DNA of 64,000 nt from Aptenodytes patagonicus (taxonomy: Eukaryota > Chordata > Aves > Sphenisciformes > Spheniscidae): positions 496,001 to 560,000 of the forward strand of contig NW_027472014.1 of the NCBI RefSeq assembly GCF_965638725.1, written 5' to 3'. Below are positions 12,096-21,339 of the stretch, in pieces (positions within the stretch are counted from its first letter, which is position 1; each line of letters begins with the position of its first letter). The position numbers were made by a program, and so were the translations under genes. Under the pieces are notes generated by a model. The model was not told the DNA's origin and made no database searches. It saw only the letters and a program-made list of their open reading frames with translations.

Positions 12096-12671
12096 TTGAT
12101 CAGGCGATCGATGGGTCTCCTGCCGTTGCCTGGATGTTTCGTCCAGCCGCGAGGCGAGGGCAGCTAGTTCAGCATTTTTCTGCTGCAGCCTCTCTGCCTC
12201 CTTGCACGCTTCTGGAGAGCCTGCCTTTGTCAGGAGGCAGCTCTCCCTCCCAGGGGCGCTCTGTTGCCTCTCCAGGTCTTCTAGAACACGCTGCAGGCGG
12301 GTGTTCTGCTGCAGGAGCCGGCTGCGTTTGCTGCCGAGCAGCACCAAGTCTTCCCCCTCTGGCACCTGGAGCTGAGCATCTGCCACAGCCTTGCGTGTTG
12401 TTTGCTGCCCAGCCCTGGGGCTTTCAGGCGGTCTTTCCTGTCGTGCCGCCAGGGCCTGGGGCCGTTTCTGCCAGAGGAGCAGGAGCTCTGCGTCTCCTGA
12501 TGGCCCTGGTGCCCAGGAGGGCCTTGGGGCTGGGCCGTGCTGGGGGATGATTTTCTCCTCCATAAAATTCCAGCTTTTAATACAATCCCACACAAGTTTC
12601 GGATCGTGTTCATATGAGGCCACCTCATTCGGCTTGCAAGGGGTTGTTTGGGGTTTTTTCTCCCTCCTCAT
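12084..12671 (-). pseudogene. RIMBP-like short paralogue, left arm
   Basis: This minus-strand ORF of 195 residues resembles the middle coiled-coil part of the right-hand RIMBP-like protein. Compare SRLLQQNTRLQRVLEDLERQ here with SRLLEQNAHLQSALKDLERQ there, followed by a related LLTKAGSPEACKEAERLQQK segment. It lacks the N-terminal coiled coil and the SH3 domain. It then stops and runs into the shared 3' UTR-like arm. Its first 45 residues (MRREKKPQ... to PQHG) show no match to the right arm. It is probably an internally deleted, diverged copy. Whether it is expressed is unknown. The unit 2 copy at 53483-54070 is also open. Confidence 0.65.
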
Positions 12672-12995
12672 GCTTCACCAGCGACCATATGATTTACCAC
12701 AGCAGTAGGGCACTATGGAAACGAGCTGCGAAGCAACTCTGACAATCTAGGGTGCCCACATCCTCCAGGTTAGCATCTTTAGCAGTGACCCCACCGTCGA
12801 GCTCAGCCCACGCTCGCTCTTGCCAGCACAGCCGCCAGCTCCGGGAGAGAGCACGGCAGGAGCTGCCCAGGGATGCCCCTTATGACCGCACGGCCCTGGG
12901 ACACCCTTTGTGACACAGGGCCATGCGGGGCCATGCGGCGACGGGGCTGGCACCGCCCGGCACCTCCTGCAGCTGTGGTCGTGGGGCCCCCCAGG
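12672..12995. other. Spacer between the divergent RIMBP-like arms
   Basis: GC-rich sequence of about 320 bases with no recognised gene. It would hold the shared 5' region of the two arms. Confidence 0.4.
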
Positions 12996-13124
12996 CCAGG
13001 ACATACCTTCTAAGGCCATGAAGTCCCACCCCTCCTTTGTGTGGCCAGGGCCAGGACATACCTTCTAAGGCCATGAGGCCCCACCCCTCCTTTGTGTGGC
13101 CAGGGCCAGGACACGTGTATAAGG
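12996..13124 (+). promoter_or_regulatory. 55-base promoter-like repeats ending in a TATA-like box
   Basis: Units start at 12996, 13051 and 13106, each with CCAGGACA near its 5' end. The first two read ...CTTCTAAGGCC and the third reads ...GTGTATAAGGCC, with TATAAGG at 13118-13124. That lies 145 bases before the ATG of the right-hand ORF. Unit 2 has only two units. A related string at 38494-38513 also carries TATAAGG. Confidence 0.55.
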
Positions 13125-13262
13125 CCATACTCGCTCACCCCGGCTGATTGCAGATGCTGTCTCCGCCTCTGCATGGTCAAGGGAGGCAGCAGCTGCTGAG
13201 AGGGAGTGACGCGCAACGTCGGTGGCTGTTGGTGGCGGCGTTTGGTTGCCATCCTTGCAGCC

Positions 13263-15410
13263 ATGAGCCAGGACGGTGTGGGACAGGTGCCCGTGGCGTG
13301 CAGCCGCCCCTCGCCCTGCCGGGGCCTGGTGCAGAAGAACGAGCACAAGCGGCAGCTGGAGAGGCTGCGGGCTGAGCTGGAGGCTGAGCGACTCCGCTCC
13401 CAAGAGCTGTGCCGCCGCTTCGCTGCTGAAACTCGGGAGTTGAAGGAGGCAGCAGAGCGGGAGCGGCGGCTCCTGGCTGAACGGCTACACTCCAAATGGG
13501 AGCAGCAGCAGGCACGGGAGCTCCAGCGGCTGTGGGAGCTGAACCAGCGGCAGCGGGCAGTGGAGATCCGCCAGCTGCTGCGCTCAAAGGAGGCTGAGCT
13601 GTGCGAGGTGCAGGGGGTGCTGCAGCGGCAGCGCGACGACACCGTCTGTCAGGCACGGGACCTGCAGCAGCAGCTGGCCAAGGAGCTGGTGAGAGGAGCC
13701 TGGAGCAGCAGCGAGGCCCGCGGTAAGCTCCAGGACGTCCTCAGCAAGCTGCGCTGGGAGACCAGTGGCGAGCAGGCTGCTCGCATCCTTGTCCTCCAAG
13801 ACAAAGTGCTGCTGCAGAGGAGACTCTTCCTAAAGTACATCTTGGAGCAGTTGGAGGGTGAGCAGCCTGCTTCCTGCAAGGAAGCCAGGGCCAAGGCTAC
13901 GGCCTGGCACCGCCTGCAGACCCTCCAGGGCACCGGGACCATCGGGCCCTGCTCTTCAGAGAGCCTCATGGCATCTTCCTCCCACAATGGAGAAGGGCAG
14001 CCAAAAACCTGCGAGAGCTTAAAAGCTCATCTCCAGGAGGAAGGGAACAGCGTGGAGGTTTTGCTCGAGGCTGTGGGGCAAGCCTTGGCGCCGCACTGCT
14101 TGGACTCCCTGCCGCAGGAAAGGACCAGCAGCAGGCGGTCTGTGGCAGAGGTGGGTGTTCAGACTCTAGGGCAGCAGGAGGACTGGCTGCCTGGTAGCAG
14201 TCACAGCAGGCTGCTGGAGCAGAACGCCCACCTCCAGAGTGCCCTGAAGGACCTCGAGAGGCAATGCAGTGTCCTTCAAGAGGAGAACTGTCTTCTGAGG
14301 AAGGCAAGCTCTCCTGAAGTGTGGGAGAGGCTCAAGCAGAAGACTGCTAAGCTGGGTCTCATTAGCAAGCAGCTGCAAGAAAGAGCCAGGCAACTGCAGA
14401 CCGTCGATTGCCTGAGCAACACTCGAGTGCCACTGCCCACCCAAAGCTCCACTGAGGAACTGCGTATGACATCGCTTCCTCAGCAGAAGGCTGGAGAAAT
14501 GGGGGAGCCTGCCGGAGCTTTGCTGGCACAGGACGAGCAGGATGACTTCTCACAGAGGGCAGCTGAGGAGCTTCAGGCCCAAGTGGCTGCACATCAAGAG
14601 GGCTCCTATTGTGTGAGCGCCCACTGCCGAACTTGTGAGGAGTTACAGGCGCAGCTTACGGAGATGACAAACGAAAACACCCGACTGGCTGAGGAAAACG
14701 CTCGCCTCCGTGGACAGATGGGTTTGACAGAAAGGGCGACTAAGGCATGTGGCAGAGGAGCAAGATTCTGCCATCCGAACAAACGCCTGTCTTCAAACCC
14801 AGCTGGAAGAGGCAGAGCGCAAAACGAAAGCCATGAGAGAAAAGGCACGAGTCAACAGCCGGAGAAGGAACATGAGGAGACAAAGTTAGCGCTCCAGAGG
14901 AAAGATGAGGGAGTTGAGTGTTTGCAGGGGGCTCGGACAGAAGTACGCAGGGAACACGAAGAAACCCTGCAACTGTTTCGAGCCCAGGTGACTGAACTGA
15001 ATGATGGGTTTCGGAAGCTAACTGAACGACGCCAGCAGCTCTTTCAGGAACTTGAACGGCTGGAAAGAGAAAGATCCAACCGTATCATTTCCAGGCCACA
15101 CCAGGCTATGCTGGGAGCAGACAAGGAGCCCATCCTCCTGGAGGCTATGAGACAGCAACCGGCAGAGCTTCGAGCATTCATAGCTCGATACAGCTATGAT
15201 CCTTTCGACGGTCCCAATGAGCAGCCTGAACTAGAGCTTCCTCTCATTGCTGGGCAATACGTTTACATCTTTGGAGACGTGGATGAAGACGGTTGGTATG
15301 TGGGAGAGCTGACCGACGGCACAAGAGGATTCGTCCCCTCTAATCTTGTTGAAGAAGTTTCAGGTGACGACCTGATGACACCAGAGTCTCCAGAGACAAG
15401 TGATTGGTAG
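13263..15410 (+). CDS. RIM-binding-protein-like (RIMBP3/TSPOAP1-like) single-exon gene
   Basis: This is an uninterrupted ORF of 715 residues with a good start context (GCAGCCATGA). RIM-binding proteins are cytoplasmic scaffolds, and mammalian RIMBP3 is an intronless spermatid gene. Residues about 25-145 form a highly charged coiled coil. About 155-205 carry the family signature LRWETSGEQAARI and RRLFLKYILEQL. Further coiled coils follow. An SH3 domain at about 636-702 has the motifs [23 protein letters not shown] and [10 protein letters not shown]. The protein ends just after this first SH3, so the FN3 and later SH3 domains of full RIMBPs are absent. Residues about 491-534 are read in a shifted frame relative to the family (see findings). 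Lack of introns suggests a retrogene, but no poly(A) tail is visible. Confidence 0.82.
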   Translation: MSQDGVGQVPVACSRPSPCRGLVQKNEHKRQLERLRAELEAERLRSQELCRRFAAETRELKEAAERERRLLAERLHSKWEQQQARELQRLWELNQRQRAVEIRQLLRSKEAELCEVQGVLQRQRDDTVCQARDLQQQLAKELVRGAWSSSEARGKLQDVLSKLRWETSGEQAARILVLQDKVLLQRRLFLKYILEQLEGEQPASCKEARAKATAWHRLQTLQGTGTIGPCSSESLMASSSHNGEGQPKTCESLKAHLQEEGNSVEVLLEAVGQALAPHCLDSLPQERTSSRRSVAEVGVQTLGQQEDWLPGSSHSRLLEQNAHLQSALKDLERQCSVLQEENCLLRKASSPEVWERLKQKTAKLGLISKQLQERARQLQTVDCLSNTRVPLPTQSSTEELRMTSLPQQKAGEMGEPAGALLAQDEQDDFSQRAAEELQAQVAAHQEGSYCVSAHCRTCEELQAQLTEMTNENTRLAEENARLRGQMGLTERATKACGRGARFCHPNKRLSSNPAGRGRAQNESHERKGTSQQPEKEHEETKLALQRKDEGVECLQGARTEVRREHEETLQLFRAQVTELNDGFRKLTERRQQLFQELERLERERSNRIISRPHQAMLGADKEPILLEAMRQQPAELRAFIARYSYDPFDGPNEQPELELPLIAGQYVYIFGDVDEDGWYVGELTDGTRGFVPSNLVEEVSGDDLMTPESPETSDW

Positions 15411-15444
15411 CGGGACACAGATGATGTCTGTCCTGTCTTCTGCT

Positions 15445-15542
15445 ATCTTCTTATTAAATATTTTCTTAACTACCTCTCTGTGTCATCTCACTCTCTATCC
15501 TGGGTGTATGTGAACTGAAAGGACTATGTGCCAGCTACTGGG
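15445..15542 (+). repeat. Right inverted-repeat arm (RIMBP-like 3' UTR), with ATTAAA at 15453-15458
   Basis: This is the inverted partner of 11994-12095. It includes a candidate poly(A) signal ATTAAA about 43 bases after the stop codon of the 715-residue ORF. Confidence 0.8.
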
Positions 15543-15741
15543 GGGCTGGCGTGGGTGGAGTGGCTGCCAGCTATTGGAGCGAACCAGGGGGTGTACGCAC
15601 CCCTGGCTTGTGGTGCCAGCCACTGGAGTGGGTCCCAGTGCGCCTGGTGAATGGGGGGTCTCAGTGCAGCTACTGGAGCGGGTGGGGGTCTCAGCCACCA
15701 GGCACTGGGGCGGGAACGGTGTGTGTCCCGAAAACCACTTA
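15543..15741. repeat. Degenerate repeats of the arm's end motif
   Basis: The motif GCCAGCTACTGGAGCGGGT recurs about five times at 35-50 base spacing, with drift. It starts from the terminal GCCAGCTACTGGGG of the RIMBP-like arm. Confidence 0.5.
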
Positions 15742-16910
15742 CGGCAAAACCTGCGAACAGCAAAAGCGCAGGGAGTGAGAGGGTCCCCCAGCCCCCGCCC
15801 CCCCCCCCCCCCAAGCCGGAGGAGGGAGCTCCTGACGAGTGGCAGCTCTGACTCAGCGTGGGCGGGGACAAGAGGGACGGCGGCAGTTTAAAACCCAGTG
15901 TACCCGCCATTTCAGCGAAGCCACTAAGGCAAAGGGCTCCGGAGCGGAGGATCGCGCCGCGGGACCCTTCCTGAAGCGGCAAAACCGCGGCAAAACCCGC
16001 GAACAGCAAAAGTGCAGGGAGTGAGAGGGTACCCCAGCCCCCCCCAACCCCGAGCCGGAGGAGGGAGCTCCTGACGAGCGGCAGCTCTGACTCAGCGTGG
16101 GCGGGGACAAGAGGGACAGCGGCCAAACCCCCCCACTTACAAGAGCAGCCCCCAGGGAGCGCGAGCGACCCGGAGCGCGGCAAACAGGGCGGGCAAACAG
16201 GACGTGGCGCGGCAGAAGGGCATGGCACGGCAGTTTGCGCGGCAGTTCGCGCAGGCAGGGCATGCAGGGAAGGCGAGCAGGCAGGGCGCAGCCCCCCTCC
16301 TGGCTCTAGAGGCCAACTCAATTAGTAGTCGTCGCCCTCCCAGAAGAGGACCAGCTATGGTTTCCACTCGGCCGAAAGCTGTCGCCAGAAGGAATGTGGC
16401 GACCCAGACGGAGCCCTCACGCAAGCGTACAGCTGTCCAGTCTCTGGCTGCAGGGAGTGCTTGAGCCTGGCAGCTGTACCGGAGGGCAGCAGAGACACCA
16501 CCTGTGTGTGGTGTGACCAGGTGGATGATCTGCTCGGCCTGGTGGCAGAGCTGAAGGAGGAGGTGGAAAGGTTAAGGAGTGTCCGGGAGTGTGAGAGGGA
16601 GACAGATTGGTGGAGCCGCACCCTACCATCCCTGAGGCAGAGGCAGCAGATGGAGGCTCCACGAGAAGCAGAGGATCCCCTGCCTTCTTGCCACCAGGTA
16701 GAAAGAGGGGATCTAAGCGACGGGGGGGAATGGAAACAGGTCCCTGACAGGCGAACCCCCGCCCGGCCTCCCTCACCTTCCCGGTTGCCTTTACGCAACA
16801 GATATGGGGCCCTGGAACTTGAGGGCCAGGCAAACGAGGATGTAGACGAAGGTCCATCCAGGAGGTTGCCTAGGGTGAGGCAGTCAGCCCCACGCATTAT
16901 GATGACTTGA
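15742..16910 (+). mobile_element. CR1 LINE 5' region: tandem 5' UTR monomers and ORF1
   Basis: Two GC-rich monomers about 240 bases apart share GCAGGGAGTGAGAGGGT, GGAGGGAGCTCCTGACGAG and GCAGCTCTGACTCAGCGTGG. ORF1-like coding follows from about 16356. MVSTRPKAVARRNVATQTEP is in one frame. Then, after a frameshift near 16430-16450, come CVWCDQVDDLLGLVAELKEEVERLRS (coiled coil) and NRYGALE, ending at SAPRIMMT (16909). This matches CR1 ORF1 proteins as recalled. No ORF2 follows, so the element is broken. Full CR1 5' ends are rare because most copies are 5'-truncated. Confidence 0.7.
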
Positions 16911-17115
16911 GTGAAGTCTGCTCCCGGGATCTTCCTCCTGCCCACACCAGCCTCCTTGAAGAAGTCGACCATCGGCCATTTCTTTTTGCGCAGGAGGTTA
17001 TGCAGCGTGACAAGGTCCTGGGGTGCACAAAGGGGGACGCTGGCTTTCCCCCAGGGCTGACAGCTCTCTGGTGGTGAGCACTGGAAAAGGTTAGAAAAGA
17101 CCCTGAGAGCACCCT
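16911..17115 (-). other. Exon-like minus-strand segment, unidentified
   Basis: On the minus strand a pyrimidine tract and AG (TTTTCCAG) precede an open stretch. It includes LVTLHNLLRKKKWPMVDFF and KEAGVGRRKIPGADFTQVI, which looks like real protein sequence. It runs into the 3' edge of the CR1 ORF1 fragment. It may be an exon of an unknown gene truncated by the CR1. No family is claimed. Confidence 0.3.
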
Positions 17116-18750
17116 TACCCAGAGTCACCGTGCCAGGAGGGGTGACACCGCCGGGGGTAAAGCAGCGTAACTCGACTGATCTGTTCTTCTCTCTCTAGTC
17201 TTCCCTTTCTTCTGAGGCTTTCTGTCAGCAGGGTTTGCTCCCGAGTTCCTGCAGATGCAAACAGAAACCCTTCTGCTATGGCCTAGGAACTAACTCACCC
17301 AGGAGCTATTTTTCAGAAAGGGCTGCGGTTACCTGTCTGACATAAGCAATGCCCAAACAGAGTTGCTGATGCACCTCCTGAGCACAGGGATGCAAACAGG
17401 GATTGCTAACACTCAGAGTAACTCCCATCATTTAAGAACCCACAACAGGCAACGGAACGTGAAAATGAGCACAAAGAAAGGGGTCTTTTCAGAATCACCA
17501 TCGCTTTCTTTTTCATGTCCCTTTTTCCTCACCATGAGGAGGAAACACAGACTCTGCAGCCCCTGCGTCAAATACGGTTCTGCGGGACATGGGGGAGAAG
17601 AAAGTAGAGAGACCCGAACAGGGTCCCTGTTCCGAACAGGGAATTTTCAAATCTGTGAAGAATCAAGTAGAAACAGTTGCAAAGCGTAACATCAATTTAC
17701 AGAAATTTAAACCTGATGGAACCGACTGGTAGAAGCGAGTATTAGAGACAACTAGAGGGGAGCCCTGCAATCCAAAGTGTAAGCAACGCAGACAGCTCTA
17801 ACTGCACATTTTCACCTGATTGCCTTAAACAGGCTTGGGATCCTGACTGTTCACTTCACCCTGGAATAGTCCCACTCATCTGAAAGCTGCTGTGCACCTG
17901 GCTGAGGACAGATACAATCCACACAAGGAGCAATCAGAGGTAAAGGCTACGCTTTCCTTGGTGAAGTTTCCTTAGAAAAAATACTTTTTTTAAAAAAACC
18001 CACCTTGTTACTGCAAGAACCAGGAAGAAAAAAAGTCCCTGACAGGCTGACCGGAACTTCCCGGCTGTGGTAAAACCGTCCACCCTCGGTACCCCCATTT
18101 CCCAAAAGCCAGCAGCACAGATTGGGTGGGGGGAAAGGCACGTATCAGACCTTGGGGCCGAGAGAGGGGCACAAGCATCTGCCAAGGGAGCTGCATCCAA
18201 CCAGGAGCACTCCCCACTTGCTTCTCTGACAACAAAGCCCCGGAGCGTGCTCCCACCAGGAGGGAGAAACAACTTCCATGTCTGGAAATCCCCATTTATG
18301 AAAGACTGTCAACAGAGATGGGGTTGTCCATGAGCACGAGACGCACATGAAGGCCTGGGGACAGCAAAGGCACCCGGTCTGTCCCCACCAGAGCATGCCT
18401 GCTCCAAAGCCTGGAGCCACCTGTCAGAGAGGAGGCCACTCTACCTTCCCCTGGCCTGCGGACACAAAACGCTGACCTCCAGCTGCCAGGGCTGGGGCTG
18501 GCCACCCTCGGGGCAGCAGCAGGAACCGCTCTGACCCTGGCTGTGGGGTTGTCCCTGGGGCTGAGCGCTCGGGCCCAGGGCTGCTGAACTGGGCCATGGC
18601 AGGGCCCGTGGGTGATGAGGTCTCCAGGTCCCTCCCCCCAGGCCCATCCGCACTGGCAGATACCTGCTCCTCCTCCTGCAGCACCCCTTGCCCTGGCTGC
18701 CCCCGGCCTGCCTCTCACCCATTTCTCCTCAGGCCCCTTGGCCTCTGCCC
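17116..18750. other. No recognised gene
   Basis: Mixed-composition sequence. I see short ORFs only, none with family resemblance, and no clear transposon ends. Confidence 0.4.
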
Positions 18751-18754
18751 ACTC

Positions 18755-21315
18755 CGGCGCCACATGCACACAAACAGGCACGTTCCGGGGGGGGGCACAC
18801 ACACATATACAGGCCCAGACGGGGGCATGCACAACCAAACAGACCTGGGAGTGGGGCGTGTGAACACAAACAGGTGTGGGAGGGGGGCGTGCGCACGAAA
18901 ACAGGCCCGGGGTGGTGGCTCGCACAGTCAAACAGGCCGGGGACCGGGACTCGCACACACAAAAAGCCCAGGAAGGTGGTGCATGCAGCCAAATAGGCCC
19001 AGGAGAGGGGCTCTCGCAGAAAAACAGGCCTGGGAGGAGGGCGCGCGCACACAAACAGGCCCGGGAGGGCGGCGCACAAAAAGAAAGAGGCCTGGAAGTG
19101 GGGTGTGTGCAGACAAACAGGCCCCGGAGGGAGGCTCATGCAGTCAAACAGGCCCGGGAGGGAGGCGGGAGCACGCAAACAGGCCCAGGAAGGGTGTGTG
19201 TGCAGACAAACAGGCCCAGGAGAGGGGCATGCGCACACAAAAGCCCGGGAGAGTGGCTCATGCACTGAAAAAGGCCCGGGGCTCATGCAGTCAAACAGGC
19301 CTGGGAGGAGGAAGTGCGCACAGAAACAGGCCCGGGAGGGGAGCACGCGCAAACAAACAGGGCCGGCAGTGCGGCGTGTGAAAACAAAGAGGCCCGGGGG
19401 GGGGCTCATGCAGTCAAGCAGGCCCAGGAGAAGGGCGCGCGCATACAAACAGGCCTGGGAGGGGGGAGCGTGCAGCCAAAGAGGGACCAGAGGGAGGCAC
19501 GAGCACACTAATAGGGCCGGGGGGGTGTGCGTGCAGACAAATAGGCCTAGTACGGGGCGGGGGCGCGTACACAAACAGGTCCGGGAGGTGGTAGCACTCA
19601 CACAAACGGGCCCGGGAGTGGGGCACGCATACACAAACAAGCCCGTGAGGGGGGCGCGAGCACACAAACAGGTCCGGGAGGGGGTTGCGTGTACAGAAAC
19701 AGGCCTGTGAGGGGGGCACGTGCACACAAACAGGCCCCGGAGGGAGGCACGAGCACACAGACAATCCCAGGAGGGGGGCGTGCACCCACGAACAGGCCCG
19801 AGAGGGGTGCCTACGCAGTGAAAATGGCCCGGGAGGAGGGCGCGCGTACACAAACAGGCCCAGGATTGAGGCACGCACACACAAACAGGCCTGTGACGGG
19901 GGATCATGCACACAAACAGGCCCCGGAGGGGGGCTCGCACACTCAAACAGGCCCAGGAGCGGGGCATGAACAAACAAACAGGCCCCTGAGGGTGGCGCGT
20001 GAACTTAAACAGACCCAGCAGGGGGGCGTGCGCACACAAAGAAACCCTGGAGCGGGGCATGCAGCACAAACAGTCCTGGGAGGGGGGCGCACACAGATAA
20101 TGACTCCCTGGTGGGGGCGCGCGCACACAAAGAGGCCCGGGAGGAGGGCGCACACATACAAACAGGCGCGGGAGAGGGGCTCACGCCGTCAAACAGTCCC
20201 GGGAGAAGGGAGCTCGCACCCATAGAGGCCCGGGAGTGAGGCGTACGCAGTCAAACAGGCACGGAAAATGCTTGGGAGGGGGGCGTGTGCACACAAACAG
20301 AAACAGGAGGGGGGCTCATGCAGTCAAACAGGCCCGGGAAGAGAGCGCACACACACAAACAGGCTCAAGAGTGGGGCGCGCATACACAAACAGGCCCAGG
20401 ATGGAGGCGGCGCACTAAACAGGCCCGGGAGAGGGGCACGTGCACCCAAACAGACCCGGGAGGGGGGCACGCTCACCCAAGCAGGCCTGCGGGGGGGCAC
20501 ACACCCAAAGAATCATAGAATCATTAAGGTTGGAAAAGATCTCTAAGATCATCGAGTCCAACAAAGAGACCCAGGGCAGGGGCGCGTGCACAGAAAAATG
20601 CCCGAAGAGGGGCGCGTGCACACAAATAGGCACGGAGGTGAGGTGCACACATCGAAATAGGCCCTCGAGAGGGGCATGCACACCCTTACAGCTACCGGGG
20701 AGGGACAGGGGGACGCGCACACAAACAGGCCTGGGAGGGGGGCACGCGCACACAAACAGGCCTGGGAGGGTGGGATTGCGCACCCAAATGGGCCCAGGAG
20801 AGGCGGGCACACCCAAACAGTCTTTGAGGGGTGGCGCGTGCACCCAGAGGCCAGGCAATGGGGGCACGTGAGTCCAAACAGGCCTGGGGGAGACACGCAC
20901 ACCCAAACAACCCCGGAGGGGGGCCCTGCACACCCAAACAGTTCCAGGGGTGAGGCTCATGCACCAAAACAGGCCCGGGGGCGGGCGCACACCCAAACAA
21001 GCCCAGGAGGGGGGTGCACACACTCAAACAGGCCCAGAGGGGTGCGCGTGCACGCAAACAGTCCTGGGGGTGGGGCACGCTCATTGGAAAAGGCCCTGGA
21101 GGGGGGCGCAGGAATCCAAACAGGCCTGCGGGGGGGGCATGCTCACACAAACTGCTATGCGGGGGGGTTGTGCACTCCCAAACAGTACTGGGAGGGGGAT
21201 TGCGCACCCAAACACGCCCGGGGGTGGGGAGCGTGAATATAACAGGCCTGGGGGGGTGCATGCACTCCCAAATGCGCCAGGGGGAGGCGCATGCACCCAA
21301 ACAGCCTAGGGGGGA
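18755..21315. repeat. 31-base GC-rich minisatellite, about 80 copies
   Basis: The tandem unit is 31 bases, of the form CAGGCCCGGGAGG-GGGGCGCGCGCACACAAA. Units counted by hand around 19030-19200 are 31 bases, with some of 30-33. The plus strand is G-rich with CpG-rich cores. Because 31 is not a multiple of 3, each frame cycles through all phases and gives a 31-residue period. This creates long spurious ORFs such as 18729-20153 on the minus strand. The right-hand part (from about 20580) drifts toward GTGCACCCAAACAG units. Confidence 0.92.
20509..20567 (-). mobile_element. CR1 3'-tail fragment within the minisatellite
   Basis: About 57 bases (AATCATAGAATCATTAAGG... to ...ATCATCGAGTCCAAC) are the last bases of a CR1 in minus orientation. 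It is flanked by AAAG on both sides, a possible short target duplication. It is the only non-repeat insert in the array. Confidence 0.8.
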
Positions 21316-21339
21316 CAGGGACCTAGAACGAGAGAATCT

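Larger units (their letters stand above)
1..15538. repeat. Segmental duplication block A, unit 1 copy
   Basis: This block recurs at 41403-56884 with scattered single-base differences. The offset is 41402 up to about base 2600, where a 4-base CCTC unit is lost in unit 2. It is then 41398, and 41399 after a one-base insertion near 9300. It becomes 41344 after loss of one 55-base promoter repeat near 13020, and 41346 after a 2-base C insertion in the RIMBP-like ORF. The block contains the MROH-like gene, the FBXO24-like pseudogene with its LTR, and the RIMBP-like inverted pair. Its left edge is cut by the window start. Confidence 0.97.

Noticed and set aside
12084..15542. The RIMBP-like pair as a DNA transposon with terminal inverted repeats
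   Set aside because: The inverted ends are explained by the shared 3' UTRs of two head-to-head gene copies. No transposase or target duplication is seen.
18729..20153. 474-codon minus-strand Cys/Pro/Leu-rich ORF
   Set aside because: It is produced by the 31-base minisatellite, with no start context or conserved domain. Kept as a repeat, not a gene.
18755..21315. Regularly spaced repeats resembling a CRISPR array
   Set aside because: Units abut each other with no unique spacers, and the DNA is vertebrate. It is a minisatellite.
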